DNA of 64,000 nucleotides from positions 1,240,001 through 1,304,000 of the forward strand of contig JAWKVT010000001.1 of assembly GCA_041397865.1 (NCBI GenBank), in the 5' to 3' direction. The notes beneath the pieces were generated by a model. It was not told where the DNA came from and did no database searches. It was given only the letters and a program-made list of their open reading frames with translations. Each line of letters starts with the position of its first letter. Position 1 is the first letter of the stretch. The translations under genes were made by a program, and so were the position numbers. Shown piece after piece: positions 50,672 through 59,264 of this stretch. Source of the stretch: TMED27 sp041397865 (GTDB lineage: Bacteria; Pseudomonadota; Alphaproteobacteria; Micavibrionales; Micavibrionaceae).

Positions 50672-52675
50672 ATGACGGCGCATTTTAAAAACATATCGGC
50701 TCTTCACTTTTTTACCATCCCTCTCATTCTGGGCAGTTTCGCCGCCGGTCTATTTTTTCGCGGCACGGACAACATCCTTGTCCTACCGCATATTGCCGCC
50801 ATTATCGCCTTCGCCGGCATAACACTATGGCCGCGCCTCCAAAAAAACAGGTCCCTGCCCGGCGGACTCGTGGTAATAACACTGCTTCTATACTGGGGCT
50901 ATGTCTGCATCACCCCCCTATGGTCGAGCGTCCCTTATAACAGCATTCTTTTTATGCTGATCTTCAGCGTACTGCCCTTTACCTTCTTTACACTGGTGCT
51001 AAATCCCCAACCGTTGGAAAATTTAAAAACACATCTCGGCGCACTGGCCCTTGGAACAGCCCTGCTCTCGCTCTGGGCGCTTATACAGTTTTTCATACTT
51101 GATGTCGGACAGCGTGTTCACCATCCCATGCTAAACCCGAACAACCTCGCCGTCATTTTCAACATGGCCCTCTTCCCGGCTCTGGCGCTGTACTTCTATT
51201 CACAGCATAAACTTCACACCATTTTAGGCTTCACCCTCGCCCTTTTGTATCTCCTCGCTCTGCTGACAACGCAAAGCCGTGGCGGACTGCTCTCCTTCCT
51301 CATTGCCGCCGGGCCGTTTTTATTTTTTGCCCGCTCGAAAACCGGATTTACAATCAAAAAACTCCTCCTTTTTGCCGCCGCCGCAGCCTGCGCTTTCCTC
51401 CTTATAAACTTTGTAACATCCGGAAGAATGGGAACGGATTTCACAAGCGTACTCGCTCTGGGCGAAAGCGAAATCGAAACCGTGACAGAACGTAAACTAA
51501 TATGGCAAGCCACTGGACAGATAATCCGCGATCATTTCTGGCTCGGAACCGGGCTGGGCAGCTTCACCTATTTCTACCCGCGGTACCGCCTGCCCGGCGA
51601 TTTCAGCGACGGCTATTTCGTCCACATGGACCCGCTGCAATTCTGGGCGGAAATGGGCATCCTCGCCCCCGTTCTTTTTTACGCCGTCCTCGTCGCCGTA
51701 TTTTTACGCACGCTCCGCGCCACGCAGGCCTCCAGCCCCTCTTCACCCGAGCGCATATGGATATACGGCTTTTTCTGCGGGCTTCTCGCCCTGGCCGGAC
51801 ACGCCCATATCAGCTTTCACCTCTATATGCCGGTCAATCTTTTTCTCGCCGCCTTTCTCCTCGCCGGCTGGTATATCGCAACCGAACGTGCCCTAAACTC
51901 CCCCCGCCGGGAAATCGCCATCCAAAGCCCTATAGCAAAACCGGCTTTGCGCATCACGTTCATCCTCCTGCTCCTTATCCCACTCATATGGCTGTCACAG
52001 GCCATGGCCGGAGTATACTACATCAAAAAAGCCGGAGAATTTTTGCAAAACGGGGAGATAGAACAAACACGTACAGCCATAGACAAAGCCCGCCTTTATG
52101 CACCGAAAAGCTACGGCGCACTCTACGATTATGAAGCCAGATACAGCCTCCAAAAGCTTGCCGACAAAACCGCATCCTACACGCCCGAAGAACGCACCGC
52201 CCTGTATCGTCAGGCCCATGAATACATCGACCGCGCCATAACCCTGAACACCGGGTTTGCCAACCTGTGGAGCCGCAAAGCTATGATTTACTTCGCCGGA
52301 AACAAAACCCTTGATCCCCACGGTCTGGAAAAAGCACAAGACCTGCTAAACAAAACCCTCAAAGCCAATCCGCTTTTACTTGATGCGCGCTTCCAACTCG
52401 TCCGGCTCTACGCGTCAAACGGTGAAAATGAAAAAGCCCTCCAGATCATGACCGAAGGAGAAAAACACCCGCTCCCTCGCTCAATAGCAACCATTGAATT
52501 CTACAACCAACTGGCCCGAATGGCCTTCAAAACCGGAAATCTTGATAAATACAACAACACCATCCAAAAACGGAATAAATTTGCAAAGCGCTACGGCCTT
52601 AAAATCCTCCAGCCCACCCCCTTATCACAAGAAGATATCGAGCAGGCCCGCGCCCTGCAAAAAGAGCGCCCCTAG
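50672..52675 (+). CDS. O-antigen ligase-like (Wzy_C) membrane protein with TPRs
   Basis: 667 residues. About 11 membrane segments fill residues 10-430. The Wzy_C core (LTTQSRGGLLSFLIAAGPFL, with the SRGG motif) and the large periplasmic loop with GTGLGSFTYFYPRYR are typical of O-antigen ligases and polymerases. The soluble C-terminal 230 residues hold TPR-like helices (YYIKKAGEFLQNGEIEQTRT, then LYRQAHEYIDRAITLNTGFA and NEKALQIMTEGEKHPLP). It would act in the inner membrane on lipid-linked glycans. Its end converges on acs with a 16-base gap. Confidence 0.85.
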   Translation: MTAHFKNISALHFFTIPLILGSFAAGLFFRGTDNILVLPHIAAIIAFAGITLWPRLQKNRSLPGGLVVITLLLYWGYVCITPLWSSVPYNSILFMLIFSVLPFTFFTLVLNPQPLENLKTHLGALALGTALLSLWALIQFFILDVGQRVHHPMLNPNNLAVIFNMALFPALALYFYSQHKLHTILGFTLALLYLLALLTTQSRGGLLSFLIAAGPFLFFARSKTGFTIKKLLLFAAAAACAFLLINFVTSGRMGTDFTSVLALGESEIETVTERKLIWQATGQIIRDHFWLGTGLGSFTYFYPRYRLPGDFSDGYFVHMDPLQFWAEMGILAPVLFYAVLVAVFLRTLRATQASSPSSPERIWIYGFFCGLLALAGHAHISFHLYMPVNLFLAAFLLAGWYIATERALNSPRREIAIQSPIAKPALRITFILLLLIPLIWLSQAMAGVYYIKKAGEFLQNGEIEQTRTAIDKARLYAPKSYGALYDYEARYSLQKLADKTASYTPEERTALYRQAHEYIDRAITLNTGFANLWSRKAMIYFAGNKTLDPHGLEKAQDLLNKTLKANPLLLDARFQLVRLYASNGENEKALQIMTEGEKHPLPRSIATIEFYNQLARMAFKTGNLDKYNNTIQKRNKFAKRYGLKILQPTPLSQEDIEQARALQKERP

Positions 52676-52691
52676 AACACAGCATATACGC

Positions 52692-54611
52692 CTACCCGCG
52701 CCCCTTCACCAAATCATCCACCACCGCCGGGTCGGCCAACGTCGAAACATCGCCGATCTGATCCGCTTCGTTTGAGGCAATCTTCCTTAAGATCCGGCGC
52801 ATAATTTTACCCGAGCGCGTTTTCGGCAAGCCCGGCGCCCACTGGATAATATCGGGCGTAGCAATAGGGCCGATTTCCGCACGTACAGTTTGAATAATAG
52901 CCTTTTTAACCTCTTCGCTCGGTTCCTTCCCCGCATTGAGCGTCACATAAGCATAAATTCCCGTACCCTTGATATCATGCGGATAACCGACCACAGCACT
53001 TTCCGCCACATCCTCATGCTCGTTAATCGCGCTTTCAATCTCCGCCGTCCCAAGACGATGACCGGAAACATTAATCACATCATCCACCCGCCCCGTAATG
53101 CGGTAATCGCCATCCTCGTCACGCCGCGCACCATCCCCGGTAAAATACATCCCCGGAAAAGTGGAAAAATAGGTTTCGACAAAACGCTTATGATCACCGT
53201 AAATACTGCGCATCTGCCCCGGCCAGCTATCCAGCATCACAAAATTGCCCTCACACGCCCCTTCAAGAATATGCCCATCGCCATCAACAATCGCAGGCTT
53301 AACGCCAAAAAACGGCTTTTGCGCCATGCCCGGTTTCAACGTATGACAGGGCAGCGGCGTAATCATATGCCCGCCCGTCTCGGTCTGCCACCACGTATCA
53401 ATCACAGGACAGCGCTTCTCTCCGACAACCTCGTAATACCATAGCCAGGCTTCATGATTGATCGGCTCGCCCACGGTGCCGAGAATTCGCAAAGATTTTC
53501 GCGAAGTTTTTTTAACCGGCCCGTCACCCTCACGAAGAAGCGCGCGAATGGCCGTCGGCGCGGTGTAAAAAATCGCCACATTATGCTTGTCCACCACCTG
53601 CCAGAAACGCGACCAGTCCGGATAATTCGGCACGCCCTCAAAAACCAGCGAAGTCGCTCCGTTAGCCAGCGGACCGTAAACAATATAGCTATGCCCCGTC
53701 ACCCAACCGACATCCGCAGTACACCAGTAAACCTCCCCGGGCTTGTAATCAAACGCCGCCTCATGCGTAAGCGAAGCATAAACCATATACCCGCCGGTTG
53801 TGTGCAACACCCCCTTGGGCTTTCCCGTCGAACCGGATGTATAAAGAATAAACAGCGGGTCCTCCGCCTTCATCATCTCACACGGACACTCGTCGCTCTG
53901 TTCGTCAACCAGATCATGCCACCAGACATCGCGCCCATCGTCCCAGCTAATCTCGCCATCACGATGCTCTAAAACCAGAACCTTTTCCACCGGCGTCCCT
54001 TTAACCGCCTCGTCAGTATTATTCTTCAAAGGAATAACGCGCCCACCGCGCACCCCTTCATCGGCGGTAATCACAACCCGCGCATCGCAATCTATAATCC
54101 GGTCTTTCAGGCTTTGCGGCGAAAATCCTCCAAACACAACAGAATGCACCGCGCCAATCCGCGCACAAGCCAGCATGGCATACACAGCCTCCAAAACCAT
54201 CGGCATATAAATAATAACCCGGTCGCCTTTTTGAACGCCCAGCTCTTTAAGCCCGTTAGCCAGCCGTGAAACCTCACCAAGAAGCTCCCCGTACGTCACC
54301 TTGCTATCAAGATCCGGCTCATCGCTCTCCCAAATCAACGCGACATCATTTTCCTTGGCAGGTAAATGACGATCAACACAGTTAAAACAGGCATTCAGCA
54401 CGCCATCTTCATACCACTTAATCGAAACATCACCCGTAAAATCGGTGTTCTTGATAATCGTCGGACTCTTGAACCAGTCAAGCCGCTTGGCCTGCACCGC
54501 CCAGAAAATATCCGGCTGCTCTATACTCCCCTGATACATGGCCTCATATTGCGGCTCTGAAATTCCGGCATTTTTCAAAATATCAGCCGACGGTTTAAAT
54601 GTCTCACTCAT
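52692..54611 (-). CDS. acs: Acetyl-CoA synthetase
   Basis: 639 residues, close to the usual 650. It has the AMP-binding core YTSGSTGKPKG, the DTWWQTETGG and ITGRVDDVINVSGHR motifs, and the C-terminal acetyl-sensitive Lys region KTRSGKIMRRILRKI. It activates acetate to acetyl-CoA via acetyl-AMP. The Lys is a known regulatory acetylation site in the family. Start at ATG 54611. It is followed upstream by the EVE gene on the same strand with a 3-base gap, so they may be co-transcribed. Confidence 0.97.
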   Translation of the reverse strand: MSETFKPSADILKNAGISEPQYEAMYQGSIEQPDIFWAVQAKRLDWFKSPTIIKNTDFTGDVSIKWYEDGVLNACFNCVDRHLPAKENDVALIWESDEPDLDSKVTYGELLGEVSRLANGLKELGVQKGDRVIIYMPMVLEAVYAMLACARIGAVHSVVFGGFSPQSLKDRIIDCDARVVITADEGVRGGRVIPLKNNTDEAVKGTPVEKVLVLEHRDGEISWDDGRDVWWHDLVDEQSDECPCEMMKAEDPLFILYTSGSTGKPKGVLHTTGGYMVYASLTHEAAFDYKPGEVYWCTADVGWVTGHSYIVYGPLANGATSLVFEGVPNYPDWSRFWQVVDKHNVAIFYTAPTAIRALLREGDGPVKKTSRKSLRILGTVGEPINHEAWLWYYEVVGEKRCPVIDTWWQTETGGHMITPLPCHTLKPGMAQKPFFGVKPAIVDGDGHILEGACEGNFVMLDSWPGQMRSIYGDHKRFVETYFSTFPGMYFTGDGARRDEDGDYRITGRVDDVINVSGHRLGTAEIESAINEHEDVAESAVVGYPHDIKGTGIYAYVTLNAGKEPSEEVKKAIIQTVRAEIGPIATPDIIQWAPGLPKTRSGKIMRRILRKIASNEADQIGDVSTLADPAVVDDLVKGRG

Positions 54612-54614
54612 GGT

Positions 54615-55034
54615 TTATACGCCTCCCATCGCGCACACTTCGCTCCACTCTGCATCCGTAACCGGCGAAACGGACAAACGCACCTGCTTCACCACTTTCA
54701 TATTCGAAAGCATAGGGTGCGCCTTAAGATCCGCCAGCGTAACCGGATTTTCCAACGGCGCCACCGGCTTGACATCAACGGTCACAAACTTGCCGCCTTC
54801 ATTCTTTTCCGGGTCTGGATCGGTATAAGCTTCGCTGGTCACTTCAACGATACCCACAATCTCCTTGCCCTCATTGGAATGGTAGAAAAACCCCTTGTCA
54901 CCAGGTTTCATAGCCGCAAGATTGTTGCGCGCCTGATAATTCCGCACACGCTTTTCCCAGCGTCCTTCACCCTTTTCAACCTGATCGTTCCACGAAAATT
55001 TATAAGGTTCCGATTTAAAAAGCCAGTAAGCCAT
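54615..55034 (-). CDS. EVE domain protein
   Basis: 139 residues from ATG 55034, with GGAG 9 bases upstream; family members start MAYWLFKSEP, as here. An ATG two codons earlier and a long in-frame upstream extension are less likely. Motifs: WNDQVEKGEGRWEKRVRNYQ, then NLAAMKPGDKGFFYHSNEGK and GIVEVTSEAYTDPDPE. EVE domains bind modified bases in RNA or DNA. Position in gpsA-EVE-acs is common in Alphaproteobacteria. Confidence 0.92.
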   Translation of the reverse strand: MAYWLFKSEPYKFSWNDQVEKGEGRWEKRVRNYQARNNLAAMKPGDKGFFYHSNEGKEIVGIVEVTSEAYTDPDPEKNEGGKFVTVDVKPVAPLENPVTLADLKAHPMLSNMKVVKQVRLSVSPVTDAEWSEVCAMGGV

Positions 55035-55142
55035 ATCCATTATCTCCAGTGTTAAACAAACATCCTGTAAAAACCGTTGCAGCAAAACACCTAAGGTCCG
55101 TATATCGACAATGCATAACAACGCGCCTTCCGGTTTCAGACC

Positions 55143-56156
55143 TTACGTCTTACGCGCCCCTTTACTCGACATATCATATTTAAACGGCCTGTTCAGCATT
55201 TCCTCAATCGCATCATCCACCGCAAGCCCTTCATGCAAACACTTATAAACCGCTTCGGTAATCGGCATATCGACAGCATATTTTTTAGCCAAATCCAGTG
55301 CTGAGCGTGCAGTATGCACCCCCTCGGTTACGGCATTACGCTGCGATAAAATCTCCTCCATCGGCTTGCCCTCACCCAAAGCCGCGCCAAGCGAAAAATT
55401 CCGTGATTGCATAGACGAAGCCGTAAGCATCAGATCCCCGATACCGCACATGCCAAGCAACGTATCCTTCTTCGCGCCCATAGCCACACCAAGACGGGCA
55501 ATCTCCGCCACCCCGCGCGTAAGCAGCGCCGCCCGCGCGCTCTCGCCAAGCTTCCGCCCGTAAACAACCCCGCAGGCAATCGCAATAACATTCTTGATCG
55601 CCCCGCCAAGCTGCACGCCGATCATGTCATCGGTAACATAGGGGCGAAACCCCTTCACCCCCAACAACGCCTGTAATTCCGCACCAATATCCTTATCCTT
55701 CACACCAATCGTGACCGCACCGGGCAAACCCGCCGCAATTTCCGAAGCAAATGTCGGACCGGTCAGCACCGCAATATTTGCCCCCGGAGCCACCTCTTCA
55801 CAAACCTGCGAAAGCAGCAAACCGCTCTCCAGCTCAATCCCCTTCGAACACAGAACAAGGGTTTTCCCCTCCGATAACGCCCCGCGAATAGATTTCAGCG
55901 TAGCACGAACATGCTGCGCGGGCGTAACCAGCAACAAAACATCGCGCTGCGCCACCTCGTCCAGACTTTCCGTGGCCTTAAGCCTCTCATCAAGCTCGAC
56001 CGAAGGAAGATAAAGCCCGTTCTCATGCCTCCCATTAATACTCTCGACCACCTCAGGTTCGCGCGCCCAGATCAAAACATCCCGCCCTCCGGCACACAAC
56101 ATCTGCGCCAAAGCCGTTCCCCACGCGCCAGCACCTATAACCCCTATCGACTGCAT
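55143..56156 (-). CDS. gpsA: NAD(P)+-dependent glycerol-3-phosphate dehydrogenase
   Basis: 337 residues. N-terminal NAD fold GVIGAGAWGTALAQMLCAGG, then KGIELESGLLLSQV, the catalytic Lys region GVQLGGAIKNVIAIACGVVY, and the substrate site SRNFSLGAALGEG. It makes sn-glycerol-3-phosphate for membrane lipids. Reads in the same direction as tsaD, 54 bases downstream of it. Confidence 0.97.
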   Translation of the reverse strand: MQSIGVIGAGAWGTALAQMLCAGGRDVLIWAREPEVVESINGRHENGLYLPSVELDERLKATESLDEVAQRDVLLLVTPAQHVRATLKSIRGALSEGKTLVLCSKGIELESGLLLSQVCEEVAPGANIAVLTGPTFASEIAAGLPGAVTIGVKDKDIGAELQALLGVKGFRPYVTDDMIGVQLGGAIKNVIAIACGVVYGRKLGESARAALLTRGVAEIARLGVAMGAKKDTLLGMCGIGDLMLTASSMQSRNFSLGAALGEGKPMEEILSQRNAVTEGVHTARSALDLAKKYAVDMPITEAVYKCLHEGLAVDDAIEEMLNRPFKYDMSSKGARKT

Positions 56157-56210
56157 ACAGCCTCCCCTGATTTCTTCGAATTCAAACCATGCCTGTCTTA
56201 AACTCTCTGG

Positions 56211-57269
56211 TCAAGCGCTCTCATCTAGCGGCCAGCGCGGACGGGCCTTAAAGTCCAGACCGTCGCGCAAACCCTTTTGCAACCGCTCCACCCCCGCCCA
56301 GGCAATCATCGCCGCATTATCCCCGCACAAATCAACAGGCGGCGCATAAGCCCGCATTCCGTTTTCCGCGCACAAAACCTCCAGCCTTGAACGAATAGCC
56401 TCATTCGCCGCCACCCCGCCGGACACAACCAAAACCGGCGTATCCAGATCGTACGTATCTTTAAATCTCCGGATAGCACCGCTACAGCGATCAGCAACAA
56501 TTTCACTCATCGTATGCTGAAATGCATAAGCAAGATCCGCAACATCACTCCGCTTCAAATCCCCCGGCGGAAGCTTCTCAACCGCCACGCGCACCGCCGT
56601 CTTCAACCCTGAAAAACTAAAATCCGGCTCCTTGCGCCCTTTCATCGGCGCGGGCAAAGCAAAACGCGCCAAAGCCTTTTCCCGATCGCGGCATTCTCCC
56701 GCAATTTTTTGCACCGCTGGGCCGCCCGGATAAGGCAACCCCATCAATTTTGCGGATTTATCAAAACACTCCCCTGCGGCATCATCCAGCGTCGAAGCCC
56801 AAAGCTCGTAATCACCAACCCCTCTGGCAACAAGAATTTGCGTATGCCCCCCCGAAACCAGCAAAAGCAGATAGGGAAATGCAATCCTTTCCGCCCCCTT
56901 CGTGGTCAGGCGCGGGGTTAAGGCATGGCCCTCCAGATGGTTTACGCTGACAAAGGGAATATCCCGGCTCGCGGCAATAGCCTTGCCCGCAACCATCCCG
57001 ATCATCACCCCGCCGATCAACCCCGGCCCGCAGGTCGCCGCAACCCCGTCAAGATCGCCAAACGCCAGCCCCGCATCATCCATCGCCGCCCGTATAAGCG
57101 TATGCAAATGGTCAATATGCGCCCGCGCCGCAATTTCCGGCACAACCCCGCCGAAAGCCCTGTGTTCATCTAGCTGCGATAACACAAGATTGGAAAGAAT
57201 CTCCCCCTCCCCGTTCACCACGGCGGCGGCGGTTTCATCACAGCTTGTCTCAATGCCCAGAACAATCAT
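56211..57269 (-). CDS. tsaD: tRNA N6-threonylcarbamoyladenosine transferase TsaD
   Basis: 352 residues starting MIVLGIETSCDETAAAVVNG. The metal-binding HxxxH is in SVNHLEGHALTP, the ATP loop in LLLVSGGHTQI, and the Asp of the ASKDAE-type end in VDLCGDNAAMIAW. It transfers threonylcarbamoyl to A37 of ANN-decoding tRNAs. Divergent from hemC over 91 bases, a common alphaproteobacterial arrangement. Confidence 0.97.
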   Translation of the reverse strand: MIVLGIETSCDETAAAVVNGEGEILSNLVLSQLDEHRAFGGVVPEIAARAHIDHLHTLIRAAMDDAGLAFGDLDGVAATCGPGLIGGVMIGMVAGKAIAASRDIPFVSVNHLEGHALTPRLTTKGAERIAFPYLLLLVSGGHTQILVARGVGDYELWASTLDDAAGECFDKSAKLMGLPYPGGPAVQKIAGECRDREKALARFALPAPMKGRKEPDFSFSGLKTAVRVAVEKLPPGDLKRSDVADLAYAFQHTMSEIVADRCSGAIRRFKDTYDLDTPVLVVSGGVAANEAIRSRLEVLCAENGMRAYAPPVDLCGDNAAMIAWAGVERLQKGLRDGLDFKARPRWPLDESA

Positions 57270-57278
57270 GAAAAACTT

Positions 57279-57350
57279 TTAGACCACGAAAGCCCGCAGG
57301 TCACGGAGATTTTTAAAATCTGTGTTTATCTGTGCCCTCCTGTAGGCTAA
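57279..57350. repeat. Possible dispersed intergenic repeat between tsaD and hemC
   Basis: ACCACGAAAG, CACGGAGATT and ATCTGTGTTTATCTGTG are words that recur in small interspersed repeats of many bacterial genomes. Only this copy is in the window, so repeat status is not shown. The hemC promoter must lie within or beside it. Confidence 0.3.
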
Positions 57351-57360
57351 AAGACACTCT

Positions 57361-58488
57361 ATGAAACAAATTTTAAAAATCGGAACACGGGGATCGCCGC
57401 TCGCACTGGCACAGGCAAAAACTGTGCAGGCAAAACTGGCACAAGCCCACCCGGAACTAAAAACCGCTCTGGTCGTTATCAGAACCTCCGGCGACTGGAA
57501 CCCCGCAGACGGAGACGTACGCCTTTCAGCAGCGCAAGGCGGCAAGGGACAATTCGCAAAAGAAATCGAACAAGCCCTTCTGTCCGGTGAAATCCACGCT
57601 GCCGTACATTCCATGAAAGACATGGACTCGCATTTACCAGAGGGCCTGATAATCAACCATATGCTCGAACGCGAAGACCCAAGAGACGCCCTCCTGTTAA
57701 GAGAAAGACCAGACAGAACAAAGTCAATAAAAAACAAAGAATTAGCTAAAAATAGCCAATTAAAAATACAAGGGGTTTCAGCCATCCCTCAAAACGCCAT
57801 CGTCGGCACGGCAAGCGTCCGCCGGGGCGCCGCACTACTCTCAAAACGCCCGGACCTTACAATCGTGCCATTTCGCGGAAACGTACACACGCGAATTAAC
57901 AAACTACGCAAAACCGACCCAGACAACACAAAGCAAAACATTGCCTGTACTCTCTTAGCCGTTGCCGGAATGAACCGGCTCGGAATCACCGGCGAAGCCG
58001 ACTTCATTCTGGAGCCGGAAGACATGCTACCCGCTGCCGGGCAAGGCGCTGTCGGCATCGAGATTCCCACCGCACACAAAGATACGATATCCGTTTTTAG
58101 CCATATTTCACATTTAAATACAGTGCTCTGTGTAAAATCAGAGCGCGCTGCCCTGCGCACTCTTGATGGCTCCTGCCACACGCCCATCGGCGCTTACGCC
58201 ATCCGCAAAGAATGCGAAATATGGCTGCGTGTATGTGTCATATCGCTTGATGGAAAACACCGCTTCGAAGATGAAATCCATGGCACCGCAAACACTATAG
58301 ACGACGCGGAAAAACTCGGCGAAGAAATAGGCCTCCGCCTGAAAAAACGCATCCCTCCGGAAATCTTAACCCAAAGCATAGCAGATGATCCTATAGTCGT
58401 TTCAGATAGTTTTCCGACAAGAAACAAGGAGCGCAAGCGTAGAAACCCGCAGCCTGCCCCGGCGAAAGCCGGGGGTAGCGACGAGTGA
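57361..58488 (+). CDS. hemC: Porphobilinogen deaminase (hydroxymethylbilane synthase)
   Basis: 375 residues, against a usual 305-320. Motifs: KIGTRGSPLALAQAKTVQAK, VHSMKDMDSHLPEGL, VGTASVRRGA, FRGNVHTRINKL, and the cofactor Cys in LDGSCHTPIGAY. It builds the linear tetrapyrrole for haem. Two additions explain the length. A 15-residue insert (KELAKNSQLKIQGVS) comes before AIPQNAIVGTAS. A C-terminal tail from residue about 344 (IVVSDSFPTRNKERKRRNPQ onward) is encoded by a palindromic repeat element. Catalytic residues are intact. Confidence 0.95.
   Translation: MKQILKIGTRGSPLALAQAKTVQAKLAQAHPELKTALVVIRTSGDWNPADGDVRLSAAQGGKGQFAKEIEQALLSGEIHAAVHSMKDMDSHLPEGLIINHMLEREDPRDALLLRERPDRTKSIKNKELAKNSQLKIQGVSAIPQNAIVGTASVRRGAALLSKRPDLTIVPFRGNVHTRINKLRKTDPDNTKQNIACTLLAVAGMNRLGITGEADFILEPEDMLPAAGQGAVGIEIPTAHKDTISVFSHISHLNTVLCVKSERAALRTLDGSCHTPIGAYAIRKECEIWLRVCVISLDGKHRFEDEIHGTANTIDDAEKLGEEIGLRLKKRIPPEILTQSIADDPIVVSDSFPTRNKERKRRNPQPAPAKAGGSDE
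57736..57780 (+). repeat. In-frame repeat segment in hemC (copy 2)
   Basis: 45 bases encoding KELAKNSQLKIQGVS, matching copy 1 in the ubiB-like gene at 11 of 15 residues, with a 20-base identical core. AATTAGCTA-AAAA-TAGCCAATT within it can fold into a stem (8 of 9 pairs), recalling palindromic coding elements of Rickettsia. Confidence 0.75.
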
Positions 58489-58520
58489 CGATGTCGGAAA
58501 CTAAAATGAAACGGCCATAG
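58391..58520. repeat. Palindromic MITE/REP-like element overlapping the hemC 3' end
   Basis: Ends CTATAGTCGTTTCA and TGAAACGGCCATAG are near-perfect inverted repeats, with a second inner pair TTTTCCGAC/GTCGGAAA. It contains a CCCCGGC-GAAA-GCCGGGG hairpin. Bases 58391-58488 are translated as the HemC tail; the element ends 2 bases before the hemD ATG. A second copy lies at 62520-62625. Confidence 0.85.
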
Positions 58521-58522
58521 CA

Positions 58523-59251
58523 ATGGATAAACAAACAATCCTGATTACCCGCCCGCAAGATGACGCCGAGCTTTTCGCCAAAGCCCTCGCCGAGCATGCC
58601 ATAACCTCACTCATCCAGCCCATGCTCGACATCCGGTACATTCCCTTTGACCCACCGGATCTAGACACCTTTGAAGGGTTGATTTTCACCAGCGCAAACG
58701 GCGTAAAAGCTTTCGCGGCCCGCGCCCTTCCGCAAACAATAAAAACCGACATCACCGTCTATACCGTTGGCGGCAACACCGCTCAGGCTGCCCGCGACGC
58801 AGGATTTAACGACGTTATAACCGCAGGCGGAAACGCCGCGTCCTTAATAGAAATACTTCCCCCCGCAGACGGAAAGCTCCTGCACCTGCACGGACGCCAC
58901 ATCACCCCGGCATTCCGGCCTCCTCGAGACCTCACAATCGAGGAATTAATCATTTACGAAGCCAAGCAGCGTCGCACATTAAGCGAAACCACCCGCGCTG
59001 CCCTACAAAACAACGGCCTCCATGCCATAACGTTCTTTTCAAAACGTACAGCCGAAGCCTTCATACACGCCGCCGAAGCAGCAGGTTTCGACCCGAGCCA
59101 AACCGGGATAAAAGCCTTGTGCATCAGTGAAAGCGTGTTAAATTACGTACGGAAGAAAAACTGGCAAAATGCGTACAGCGCGGACACCCCCGACCAGAAT
59201 GGAATGACACAGCTCGTATGCCGTCACTGCCGAAAAACTGAACAATTCTAA
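58523..59251 (+). CDS. hemD: Uroporphyrinogen-III synthase
   Basis: 242 residues: ILITRPQDDAELFAKALAEH, LDTFEGLIFTSANGVKAFAA, YTVGGNTAQAARDAGFNDVI, then LLHLHGRHITPAF and ITFFSKRTAEAFIHAAEAAG. This low-similarity family is recognised by such segments and by its place after hemC. It closes and inverts the tetrapyrrole ring. No clear ribosome site: the repeat element lies directly upstream, so translation may depend on hemC read-through. Confidence 0.92.
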   Translation: MDKQTILITRPQDDAELFAKALAEHAITSLIQPMLDIRYIPFDPPDLDTFEGLIFTSANGVKAFAARALPQTIKTDITVYTVGGNTAQAARDAGFNDVITAGGNAASLIEILPPADGKLLHLHGRHITPAFRPPRDLTIEELIIYEAKQRRTLSETTRAALQNNGLHAITFFSKRTAEAFIHAAEAAGFDPSQTGIKALCISESVLNYVRKKNWQNAYSADTPDQNGMTQLVCRHCRKTEQF

Positions 59252-59264
59252 AGAAGAGATAAAC

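Noticed and set aside
57279..57785. 168-codon minus-strand frame over hemC
   Set aside because: It is the shadow of hemC; its product has no family features and hemC motifs are certain.
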